Assembly: GCA_960531495.1 (NCBI GenBank)
Contig: OY482850.1
Span: forward strand, 3,307,084 to 3,371,083
Source: Zeus faber
Taxonomy: Eukaryota > Chordata > Actinopteri > Zeiformes > Zeidae
DNA length: 64,000 bases
Direction of reading: 5' to 3'
The position numbers were made by a program, and so were the translations under genes. Below, piece by piece: positions 54,691-64,000 of the stretch; position 1 is the first letter of the stretch, and every line of letters begins with the position of its first letter. Under the pieces are notes generated by a model. It was not told the DNA's origin and searched no databases. It was given only the letters and a program-made list of their open reading frames with translations.

Positions 54691-55440
54691 GAAACTCCCA
54701 ACGCGCATCGTGTCGCGCCAGTAAAGGGGCCAAAATGAGCGGGCCGACCCGGGTGTCCTCTTCACATCAGAGCCGATCGGAGGTGGAGCCAAATTCAAAC
54801 CTGCTGAGCACACTCTGCTACGTGGATGGGCACTCGGCGCTCACGCCGGGTGGGGCATCTGGTTGGCTGCGGTGGGGCGGTTCTCGTGGGTGGGCATGGG
54901 GGTCCCACCGGCTCACCTGCGGGGCGGGCGGTTTGGGGGGGGATGACGGTCTGTCGGCCCGCGGCCGGGATCCGGTCCTGCATTCCGTGCCTGGTGCCCG
55001 CAGCCCAGGTTCTGTGGCTGCAGCTGCGTCTTGTGCCTGCACCTGTTTGGGTGTATGTGTGCGCCCCTGGGGTGCGGGGTCTCCTCGTGCTCCCTGGGAC
55101 TGGGTTATGCTCCTCGGTCCGGGCGTGGGGGTTACTCCACGGCCCTCTGGCTTCTCTGGAGGCCTGGGGGTCTTCTGTGGCCGCAGGGAAGGGTGCTTGA
55201 GGCTTTCCTGCAGCCGTAAGGTGTCTACAAGGCTGCGGAGCTCGGGGGGGGGGGGGGGCTTCGGGGACCTTTCTGCTTGGAGGCGCCAGGACATAATACC
55301 GACCTTATATACCAGACCCAATTGGGATAAGTCATGTACACTCACCGGTGGACACCATACACAGACACACACACACCCACACACACACATAAAGGTGGTC
55401 CTATCACACACACACACACACGCACACACCACCACACCTG
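54691..55440. other. GC-rich segment of uncertain origin
   Basis: An abrupt rise in G+C between AT-rich flanks, with poly-G at 55243-55258 and CA-rich words at 55360-55440. Long frames exist on both strands (302 codons plus, 258 codons minus) only because GC-rich DNA has few stops. The end has ATTGGGATAAGTCATGTACAC, which reads like an interspersed-element end, but no family is assigned. Confidence 0.4.
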
Positions 55441-56496
55441 CTTGGGGTGCACCCAGCTCCCTCCTGGTTGCATTCCTCTCCTTTCCTCCCTCATTTACTG
55501 CCATAACTATGACAGGAAGAGGCCACGTGACCAGTTGCAGTTTTCCTGGACCTAATTCACTGTTTTTCAATACATGTTGTCGTCCAGTGTTCATATTTTT
55601 GTGTAAATGCTGTTTGGTTCTATGTTTATTTGTCTCACCGTAGTGATTCTCCCCCTCTTGGAGTCGTGATCAGTTGTTTACAGACTCAAACATGATAAAT
55701 AGTTCTCCAAAGAGGGGGGTTGGTGGTGGTTCTCTTTAACCAAAAACTGTGCTCTTGTCATTCTACAGCTCATCCATAGGACAGAGTTATTGCAGCAGTT
55801 CTTGATGATTTAAGAATGAATAAAGAGTTGAATTGCAGGTTGAGAAATTGAACTCTACTTGCAGACTAACTCTGTCCTAGATGCAATGGCATACAAATAC
55901 TTTTTGTTGTATGCCCAGCATGCTGAAAGCACAAGTTGAAAGAACAACAACAACAAAAAAAACTGTTTATTGCAGGGTCATTTGACCCGGGACTGAGACC
56001 TGGGTTTTTCCTTGTTAGCGGGGGTTACCGGGTTTTTGGTGAGGTGGGAAAGGGGAATAACACAATGGCATTTGTTGTGCATTTCAATCAAACTCGTGAA
56101 TGTCATTTGGTGTGACTTGTCCTGAACATGGCTAGAACTTTAAACATTTATATAAAAAACATAAATAATTCAAATGTACATCCATAATCATATACAATAT
56201 TTCACAGATGTCTATGTATATAAACAGAAGTTGACATTTAAGTTATATAACATTTTTAAGAGTTACATATTAACTCCAGAAGTTCAACTAAATAAAAACA
56301 GTTTTAAAACATAAAAAACATTACATTTTGTCCCTAAATGCTATATCCACTGATGTGACACAATATTGTTATTTAAATACAGGCATTTGCCGTTTTTGAT
56401 TGAAACAGCACAATTTTATCAGGAAGGACAGTACAGAAGACATTTATAAGGCACATACGTTTTTAGTTATTATTTAAAATTTTCACTTTTCTAGCA

Positions 56497-56532
56497 TTGG
56501 CACTTGAAAGGCAATTGCCTTTCAAGTGCCAA
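56497..56532. repeat. perfect 36-bp palindrome
   Basis: TTGGCACTTGAAAGGCAA followed directly by its exact complement, no loop. Downstream, AAAGTGCCAAA-type words repeat three more times to 56575. Confidence 0.96.
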
Positions 56533-56903
56533 AAGTGCCAAACTTTTGCCAAAAGTGCCAAAAGTACTGAAACACCCAATCATCAAGATTTTCCTCAAAA
56601 TGCTAAAATCCCTATTTAATTTAAGCACAATACTTCTACCATAAGTATTGTACACAACACCCAATACCAATTCCCTCTGAAGTCAGGTTAGGGTTAGGGT
56701 TCCCCAGTCATCACCAGTTGACATGTGGGATGGTTCTAGGTTTATTTTTTTTTCTTCGTGGAAGTCATATGGTTGCATGCTAAAGAGTTTAAACTATTCA
56801 AAAATATATGTGGTTTTCATTTTTGTTTTACCAGTTATAGATATTAGTGATTCATTTTTATTCTAAACTCTACATCAAATTTGTTCTCCAGTGTGACATG
56901 AAA

Positions 56904-56957
56904 GTAAATAAATAAAAAATAAAAAATAAATAAATAAAATAAATAAAATAAAAATAA
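56904..56957. repeat. AAATA simple repeat
   Basis: AAATA/AAAT units. Confidence 0.85.
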
Positions 56958-57984
56958 ATCTATTTCCATATAAATGGTGATTTATATTTCAAAAACTTCC
57001 CATTCCACCTCATTAAAGAGCTTTCCACAATGGCTTCAATATTCGGACGTAACGGTTGCCGCTTGCAGCTGGCCCAAAAAGCAGTGGATGGGCGGGAGCG
57101 ACAGGTGTCCTAGTTATTTGAATATTTTTACGTTACACTTGCACTCTCCCAGTTTCCATACAATATCTGTGTGGAACAAAACCTTGAGACAAATACATTA
57201 CAGTCAGACTAGATTCAGTGACATTATCGTCCTGTTAACGGTTTGGGATTCATCAGGAAAGCTGCGCTTAGAAGTGTGGGTTTGAAATGACAGCTCTGCC
57301 CCTATAGGTTAATATTGACATAATTGCCGCCTTTATGTTGGTTACAAACATCGCATTAGCAGATCAAAGGCAAGCACTGAAGCGTGCTCATTTCTGCTGT
57401 TCTGGTTCATCGGTGGAACACGATGCCCTTGATGTTCTGAGCAAATTGGCACTTTGACATGGAAGCCGGCACAATACTGCATAAATCATAAACAGCTTAG
57501 AGCTCTCTGAAAACTCATGACGCTGCGGGTTGCTGGAGATTGCGCGACCAGGGGACCAGCTCCCCTGAATATGCCGCACCCCGGAACTAAATTCTACACA
57601 TAGGACAAAAAATTACGAGATCAATTCAAGCTTTTTTGTCAGGGTGGTTGTTTTAGTTGACCCATACCTATAAGTCCCATGCATGGCTTTGGCCTATTTT
57701 CTGCTTAATTTTTTTGGCCCCAGTCCCCGTCACCAGCCTGGCTGATGAATTCTTTAAATGTTGCTGTCAGTCGCGCTAGCTTATTAAAATTGTATTCATT
57801 TATACGAAAAGGACTCTCTGGGAAGATCTGACCTTTTCTTTTTTTTGCCAATTTAGGGGCAGCTTTCCTGGAGAGCAAAACGGTGCCTCAGTAATTGGTG
57901 AGCGACACAAAAATCACAGTTCTGACAGACAAGTCTTAGATTTTATTTGGAATTACATTTATTTACTTAGCCTAGTTGGAGTTT

Positions 57985-58265
57985 TGGCGTCTGGGCTTTA
58001 CTGCTTATCACTCCCGGCCAGGTGTACAGAAAACATAGGAATACTTAATGAGCTCGAAATATTGGAGTGATTGGCATGAATCTGCCCACTGGAGTAGAGC
58101 CCGACAGGTGGATGCAGGGGAGGTGGTGGGAGCGCAGCAACACAGCAAGCAATGCAGGTAGGGCAAGCGGGATTGGCTGCTTTAATAGCCCAGCCCATGA
58201 ACGTGTCTAAGTGCGTGGTGCCGTCCAGTTGTCCGACAGAACTAGCTCCACAAGTTATGCCTCTT
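57985..58265 (+). repeat. dispersed repeat X, copy 3
   Basis: The longest copy. It has TTACTGCTTATCACTCCCGG and GGTGTACAGAAAACATAG, an insert of about 90 bp, then CAGGTAGGGCAAGCGGG, ATTGGCTGCTTTAATAG and GTTGTCCGACAGAACTAGCTC. It combines the parts split between copies 1 and 2. Confidence 0.65.
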
Positions 58266-58619
58266 TTATGACGAGCTCAGTCAAAGAAGTGTTTTTTATG
58301 TTTTAATGGTCACACCGCTGGCGACGGGACTGCAGCATGAGGCCTAGTCGCTCTCACTTCGGCGCCAGGTCTCCGCGTCCGCTGGCGTTTGTGGGCGTTG
58401 CGGCTCAAAATCGTCTGGCTGTTTTGGGCACGCCAAACATTGCAAACCTTTCTCCCTTTCCATATTTAATATACTGAAAATTATATCCACAGATGCTGCC
58501 CTGTGTAATTTTATTTGATTAAAATAAAGCATTGTCCTTGTTGGAGAAACATAACGTTACGTGTTCTTTATTTTATGAATAGTTTAAGTGACGTTTTTCA
58601 AAAAAATTAAAATAAAATA
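58266..58619. other. spacer
   Basis: No gene recognised. Confidence 0.6.
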
Positions 58620-58870
58620 GCCCTATCATGAACAATTTCGCAGTGGTCCAGGGATCCATTTTCCAAGAATCAGCACCATTGAAAGCGCACCCTCCTATCG
58701 GCTGTTGCCCGTCGCTAGACGCTGTGGTTTATCGGCGTATGCAACTACGAGCGCAGCGGCGACTGCGGCGAGCGGCTGCACTTCGCGGCGCTGGAAGGCT
58801 CCACACAGAGCGCCGTTTGTCTGCTGCCGCGCAGCTGAGAATCAAAGGGAATGCATTAGCGTCTTGCCAG
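58620..58870. promoter_or_regulatory. CpG-dense segment, possible promoter
   Basis: About 21 CpG within 58687-58840, far above the CpG-poor surroundings. It holds GCGCAGCGGCGACTGCGGCG-type sequence. It is followed by purine-rich repeats. A first exon or promoter is plausible: agbl1 lies on the minus strand 9.4 kb away, and a neighbouring gene could start on the plus strand. No TATA box or coding start is convincing. Confidence 0.4.
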
Positions 58871-58876
58871 ACTCAA

Positions 58877-58925
58877 AGGGAAGGAGGAGGAGGAGGTGGA
58901 GGTGGAGGTGGAGGGAGGGAGGGAG
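58877..58925. repeat. GGA/GGT purine repeat
   Basis: GGA and GGT units for about 50 bp; makes a polyglycine frame only. Confidence 0.9.
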
Positions 58926-59074
58926 TGCATGTTTAAAGATGCCGGAGAGGAGAGGAGAGGGGGATGGCAGAGAGGGTAGGAGGCGTCACGGGCCGGTAGG
59001 AAAACGTGAGGGGAAGGGAGATGAAGGAAGAGAGAGAGAGGGGAGGAAGGAGCGAACCGAGGGGAATTGAGGGG

Positions 59075-59075
<1 letters not shown>

Positions 59076-59112
<37 letters not shown>
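59076..59112. repeat. (GT)n microsatellite
   Basis: About 18 GT units. Confidence 0.95.
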
Positions 59113-59113
<1 letters not shown>

Positions 59114-59499
59114 TCAGCGACAGCTCGGCAGTGTACATTTCAATCGCGAGGTTGGCGGTGTTGTGTACGCAAGAGTGAGCGATAGCAACTAAAAGGTGTG
59201 GGTGTGGGTGGGGGGTTGTAAGCCTGTTTGAGGGCGCGTGTGTGTGCGCGCATGCGTGCCCATCCAATACAATACATGACAGAGGAATGAAGACACCCAG
59301 TGTGTGTGTGTGTGAGAGAGAGAGAGAGACATACACGTTGCGTCGCAACAGGTGCTGTGCATGTCAAAGCAACCAAAGCCGCAAGGTTTGAAAATGTAGC
59401 AACACTGACCCCTGAAGGCCGTTCCGTCCCACTGCAGTATGCAAGCTCCGTGTCAGTCTTACATAACCACAACTTAGCATAGCATCCGCCTACTAACAC

Positions 59500-59533
<34 letters not shown>

Positions 59534-60318
59534 CCTGGTAGAGGAAAACAACCAACTTATATAATTATGAGCCGAAAGTGAACCGAAGAATTAATTTTAC
59601 AATGAGGCTGGGCTGTAATGGCTCAAACCCAATCCTATAGTTCTTTGTGTGTGTTTGCAGTTGTTTTTGTTTATTTTTCAAATGATATGGCTTTTTCTAA
59701 CATTATGATTTAGTCATTTGCTCATTTAAAAAAATCAATAATAATTTTATTGCTCGTCTCACAGATGCGCTGCACTCAACACACACATGTTGGAGTGGTG
59801 GCTGGAGAAATTCAGCCTGCATTTCTCCCATCTTAGCCGTCCTAACTCCAGGGGGCAGCCGGGAGCAGTGAGCAGCCTTCACTACTCATTGCCCGGGGAC
59901 CAATTCCAGGTGGTAGATCCATGTTATGGTCAGGGACAGCACAGGAGAGTGTTCTGCGTGTTTTTAATTGGGGTCCTTTTTTTGTTGAAGGACATATTGG
60001 CACATATGCATATACACACCAACACAGTAAAATATTTGCACTGTCTCAACTCTGACAAGGTCACGTGATAGCACTGCAGACTACATAATGGACTACTACT
60101 GATTGCGTCATCATTGCACAACATCAAACCTACCATTTGTAAATACCCAAGATCCACCGGCTGCCATTTTTGCTATTCACTGGACTATTTGACCGGACTT
60201 TAACTGAAGGAATTTACCCAAACTCTGACAGTCTGTACACACGCATTTTATGTCATTTACCACATAGTCAATCAATCATTTGTGTCATCTTTGATCAGAA
60301 GGTTTGATTTCATGGTTC
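59113..60318. other. mixed unique DNA with GA repeats
   Basis: GA runs at 59313-59330 and 59500-59533. No gene recognised; a frame at 59787-60068 has no motif. Confidence 0.55.
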
Positions 60319-61620
60319 TCATGGTCCACTGTTTCTTTCCTTTTTTTTGAGTTGTTCATATCTTCTTTCTCCACTCCATCTCTTTATGTCATCTAGCCAC
60401 CTTATGCGTGGTCTTCCCGCTCCTTGTTTTCCTTCAATCATCCTTTCAAAAACCCTCATCATCAGCTTTCCACTGGACCGTCTCAGGATGTGCCCCGCAA
60501 ACTCAAACTTTCTCTCTGCAATCTTCTTCATAAAATACCTGTCTTCTCCTACCAGTTCCAGAACCTTTTCATTTGACAGAAATCTTCTCCAGCTGACTTT
60601 GAGCATTTTCCTGTAGCACCATATCTTTTTCTTTACTGTTATGTTGACGTTGCTTCTCAGAAGTTATGTCCAAAAAAGCCATTTTTGCTTGTCCAATTCT
60701 GCATTGAATTTCCTATAGACATCTTCCATCTTCATAGATTCAACTCCCAAGTATTTGTATTTTCTCCCCGAAGGTTTTATGAAAAGCCCCGGATCTGAAA
60801 TAGCCCCACAGGGCCAGCTCTTCGCCCTATCTCTCCCTCTCTCACGGTGCGCCAGCAATGGTGAGCCTGCGCTCCGATGGTACCGACTGTGCCCATGCCG
60901 CGCCAGCGGCGGGGTGCCAAAACAGTGTGTTTTTATTTTAGAAATAGGATATTTTATTTTACGCTGTTTACCCCCTACCCCCACATTGACAGTTTGCCTA
61001 GCGCGGTAAAATGGCTGGAGCCTGCTTGGGCTAAGCCACTGATGTCTTTGCATTCTAGCAACACCCCTGCTCCCAAGCCTGAGTTACAACTTCTAACATT
61101 TCTTGGAGTTCTTGCTCATCTTCTGCCAGAAGAACTGTATTGTCAGCCTACCTGATGTTTGTCAAGCTCTCCCCATTTATCTCTTCTCTTGTATTGCTTC
61201 TCCGATCATCCTTTCCATGTATAAATTGAGGAGAATTGGAGATAAAATACATCCATATCCTACACCTCTTAAGATGTCTACTTCTTCTGTTTCTCCATTT
61301 TTCCATAACGACAGCTGCTTTCTGCTTCTAATATGGATTTTCTGTTATTCTTATTATTTATATTATTTCATGTGCCGGAATTCCTTCTTCTTTCAGCATC
61401 TCAATTAGTTGCTCTTAGTTTACGCGATCAAAAGCCTTGATAGTCTATGAACACCATGTAAACTTTTTTGTTGTTTGGTTGTTTCTCCAATTGTTCTTAG
61501 TATGAAGATGCCATCTCTTGTTCCTTTTCCTTTTCTATAACTCAGCTGGTATTCTGAAATCCTGCTATCAATGCTATTGGCTTTTCTTCTGTTGATTTTA
61601 TGCATCAATATCTTGGACCC
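60319..61620 (-). pseudogene. non-LTR retrotransposon RT relic
   Basis: Minus-strand reading from 61600 down: YQLSYRKGKGTRDGIFILRT, then MVFIDYQG-like sequence with an AFDRV-type word (61440 region), GCILSPILLNLYMERMIGEA (61260-61190) and the catalytic box. The last reads stop-A-D-N (61139-61150) where YADD is expected. VLLAEDEQELQEML, YKYLGVESMKMEDVYRKFN (60750-60690) and, near the end, LKVSWRRFLSNEKVLELVG and EFAGHILRRSSG with GAGRPRIRWLDDIKRW (60560-60360) follow. The loss of Tyr and the second Asp plus frame changes make it dead. A GC-rich stretch at about 60780-61020 interrupts it between the RT and the YKYLG word. The C-terminal words fit endonuclease-RT elements, possibly of the RTE group; this is not certain. 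Confidence 0.8.
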
Positions 61621-64000
61621 ATGACTTATAATACAGCCTCTGCTCTTAACACACTTGAGTTTTTTTCACTTTCTGTAGAGGAATGAAATTGCTTTTCAGA
61701 ATAATGATTCCCACATAGTGTTTGACAAAAAATAAAACATAGACACATCAAAAGAAAAACAGTAACAAAAGTTTTTCTCCTTTCATGTTGTACATTGACT
61801 TAAATATGTTTGTATCGCCATGTATGTGGCATGAGGGAGCTGTATTTACTCCCTCATAATTCAGATGAAAAGCCCTTGCATTTAAGTTTAGTATGATTGT
61901 CTTTTGAATTATGAATTTATGTATGTAGTATTTGTCTGCGGAACTTTGGACAAATACATTTGCTTCGGATTTATTTAGGAAGCATTATAATTTTTTAAAC
62001 AATCATGGCTCTGCACTTTGTAAATAGATACCTTGCAAAGGAAACACTGTAAAACAGCTCTGAACCAAATGGTTTTTACATCCATACCCAACAACTGGAA
62101 AATAACAAATCACAGGGACACGCATGGATTTTTTTCGTACAGAAGTGCAAACCGATTTGCTGATTGCAGCTTCAAAATGGCCCGCAGATCATTGTTGCGG
62201 GTAATTAATAATTAGGCTGTTGCTGTATCAGGCAGCATTTCAGAAATGTCTTGTTGGGGGCGCGCACTGATTGCATCCGCACTGCCCTTTCCCTCTGCTG
62301 TGGAGGGACAGAGCTACTCGTGTGGGGGAGACAAGGCCTTGCCAGTGTGAATCCATCCACTCGTCCTCTAAAGAGAGTCAATTCACAGCCTAATTAACAT
62401 GTTAGCCATAACGAGCACGGTAAGCCAAACAGAGGTCATTGTGGCCCTGGCTCGAGTTCAATGACAAAGTGGGTGCGAAAGTTGATAGCGCATATGCCTT
62501 ATCTTAACCAAATGGCCAAAGCATGATTGTGTAATAACGCTTCTCTACACTCAAAGTGAAGCCAGTATTGAGCGAAGTATTACCCAACCAAAAAAATATG
62601 GACAGAATCAACCCTGTTGAGTCTTGTGATAATTCAGAGTTTACAATGTGAACCTGCCAGTTAATTAATCAAGGACTCTGTAATGGACAAAACAGAACAA
62701 AAATCTGACTGGCCATTTAACATGGCAGTAATATGGAATCCTGATATTGCGCCAAAGCTCCAGCTTTCAGTGGCCCTGCGAGCCATGGTCATCAATGTTA
62801 GCTAGCTATGCTATCGCTTGGCTAACGGCTAACAAGCTGGACAGTGTTTAATTTACATTGTTGCCTGCAATGGCAGTCATGGGCTAGTTTGTTTTTATTA
62901 GCGACACATCAGCACATCAGGTGCTAAGCGCAAGCAATCCAAATCCACTTGTAACATACTTGTTGATATGCTGTTATTTACCTTTACAGTTGTCCGGCCA
63001 AGCAAATCCTTGTTTAAATTGTCATTTAAATACAGCTTTAGTGCATTAATCAACACCGCCCTGACTAGTTTAAAATTTTGGTAAATATTTTATGAAGTAG
63101 GAATCACTAAACTATAATTATTATATTATAATAATATATAATAATATATAATAGATAATAATAATATATTATAATTATATTATAATTATTATTTCTCACC
63201 TTAGATTAATTTAACCCTAGTTGATTAAGTTAAATTAAAGACACAATTAAAGATGCTTGTAGATGTGAGTGGTTCGCTATTTACCAATTTAACATCAAAA
63301 GATTACATGACATTGGGCGCTTAAAAAATAAAAGTAATTTGCAACAGAAGATCGATTGTGATACAATTCACAACCGCTTGCCGTGCTCCGTTCCTCCAAA
63401 TAAGACAACTAAAAACAGTGTTGGGATGGGGCACAGAGGAACAGGGCACGACTCCAAGTCTCCGTCCCATAAGGGATGGGTATCGTTAAGATTTTAACGG
63501 TACTACTACTCTTATTGATACTGCTTATCGATCCAGTACTTTAACGGTACTCTTAACTGTTCTTTTTCATTTTTTTAAGAGAAAAACTGAAACAAATTAA
63601 GAGCAGAATCAACACTGCCTTATTTTCTGCACATTGCTCATGGAGAGGGGGCAATCAGGGTGCAATCTGCACTCACTGTGCCATTGTAACTCAGAGCAGG
63701 GTCTCCTTGTGCCTGTGTGAGAGCCAGGCAGAGGGAGGTGACCCTGCCCACCTCACGTCTATTTCCATTCCGGCAGTGAAGCAGGAGAGAGAGAGAGAGG
63801 AGAGATGTCCATTCTGATAATGGTGAAAATGCTTCTTAGACAAATATATGCAGTGTTCAGGGCAAATTGATCCATTTCAGAGTTTTACTAAAAGAGAATG
63901 ATACAAGGAAACAATTTTTGACCTGACATGGCCTTGGCTTATTTTCTGTGAAGAACATTAAAGTAAAAAGTAATTGAGTTCACATACAGTAATTTCCGGA
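61621..64000. other. AT-rich unique DNA to window end
   Basis: No gene recognised on either strand. AT simple repeat at 63111-63193. A segment at 63470-63560 repeats TTTTAACGGTAC / TTTAACGGTAC and may be an old transposon end. Short GA run at 63789-63804. Confidence 0.55.
63111..63193. repeat. AT-rich simple repeat
   Basis: TTATAATAATAT-type units. Confidence 0.88.

Larger units (their letters stand above)
55441..57984. other. AT-rich DNA with a palindrome
   Basis: No gene. A 36-bp perfect palindrome lies at 56497-56532, two TTAGGG-like words at 56686-56700, and an A/T-rich AAATA repeat at 56904-56957. Confidence 0.6.

Noticed and set aside
54735-55643. 302-codon plus and 258-codon minus frames
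   Set aside because: Open because of high G+C; poly-G and CA repeats are included; no domain seen on either strand.
56682-56701. GTTAGGGTTAGGGTT telomere-like word
   Set aside because: Only two to three units; too short to call an interstitial telomere.
58628-59070. Frames with polyglycine in the CpG-dense region
   Set aside because: Glycine run comes from GGA/GGT repeats; no recognised protein.

Overview
The window reads as intronic and intergenic DNA from a teleost fish. It has long CA/GT arrays, AT-rich unique DNA and many fish-type transposable elements: L2-like LINEs, a UnaL2-like LINE tail, Tc1/mariner, hAT, DIRS and Ty3/gypsy. One vertebrate gene is split over small, well-spliced exons. 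No bacterial, organellar or CRISPR feature is seen.

The only host gene I can support is on the minus strand between about 49.24 and 31.89 kb. Seven consecutive exons join in compatible phase with GT/AG borders. They encode part of a cytosolic carboxypeptidase of the CCP1/CCP4 group, and agbl1 (CCP4) is the best match. They cover the end of the N-terminal armadillo-like region, an acidic and Ser-rich linker, and the start of the conserved block before the catalytic domain. The first exons should lie above 49.24 kb and the catalytic exons below 31.89 kb; I could not recognise either in the window.

Layout: 0.3-1.4 kb gypsy gag/protease relic. 1.55-4.94 kb L2-like LINE copy A (minus), with an ORF1 start fused to the end of ORF2 and a large repetitive 3' UTR. 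5.4-5.9 kb DIRS reverse transcriptase relic. 6.37-7.98 kb Tc1 transposon with intact inverted repeats and a dead transposase. 9.34-9.55 kb MITE with TTA target duplication. 10.0-10.6 kb Tc1/mariner relic. 10.7-12.1 kb L1/Tx1-like relic. 12.6-13.2 kb tetranucleotide array. 13.8 kb long CA array. 14.3-16.7 kb LINE copy B (plus). 16.7-18.0 kb unassigned DNA with two orphan ORFs. 18.0-18.46 kb UnaL2-like fragment. 18.9-20.07 kb unclassified duplicated DNA. 20.1-21.6 kb LINE copy C (minus). 25.8-26.2 kb internally deleted Tc1/mariner. 27.5-31.0 kb degenerate gypsy element ending in a poly(A) tract. 31.9-49.2 kb agbl1 exons, with a hAT element, another L2-like LINE, a Tc1 relic and microsatellites in the introns. 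54.7-55.4 kb GC-rich segment. 58.6-58.9 kb CpG-dense segment, a possible promoter. 60.3-61.6 kb another dead LINE.

The most unusual pattern belongs to LINE copies A and B. Their 3' UTRs are built from a roughly 0.7 kb higher-order repeat that reiterates a compact box with twin ETS-like cores (CCGGAACCGGAAGTG) next to a CRE-like GACGTC. The same box sits at the 5' end of copy A's leader. Other points of note are a 53-bp block carrying a hAT terminus and its flank at two places 3 kb apart, three copies of an unclassified dispersed repeat, several perfect palindromes, and a 169-bp agbl1 intron about half filled by a GATA array. No complete new biological system is evident: every mobile element with recognisable coding sequence is disabled, or too incomplete to be autonomous.
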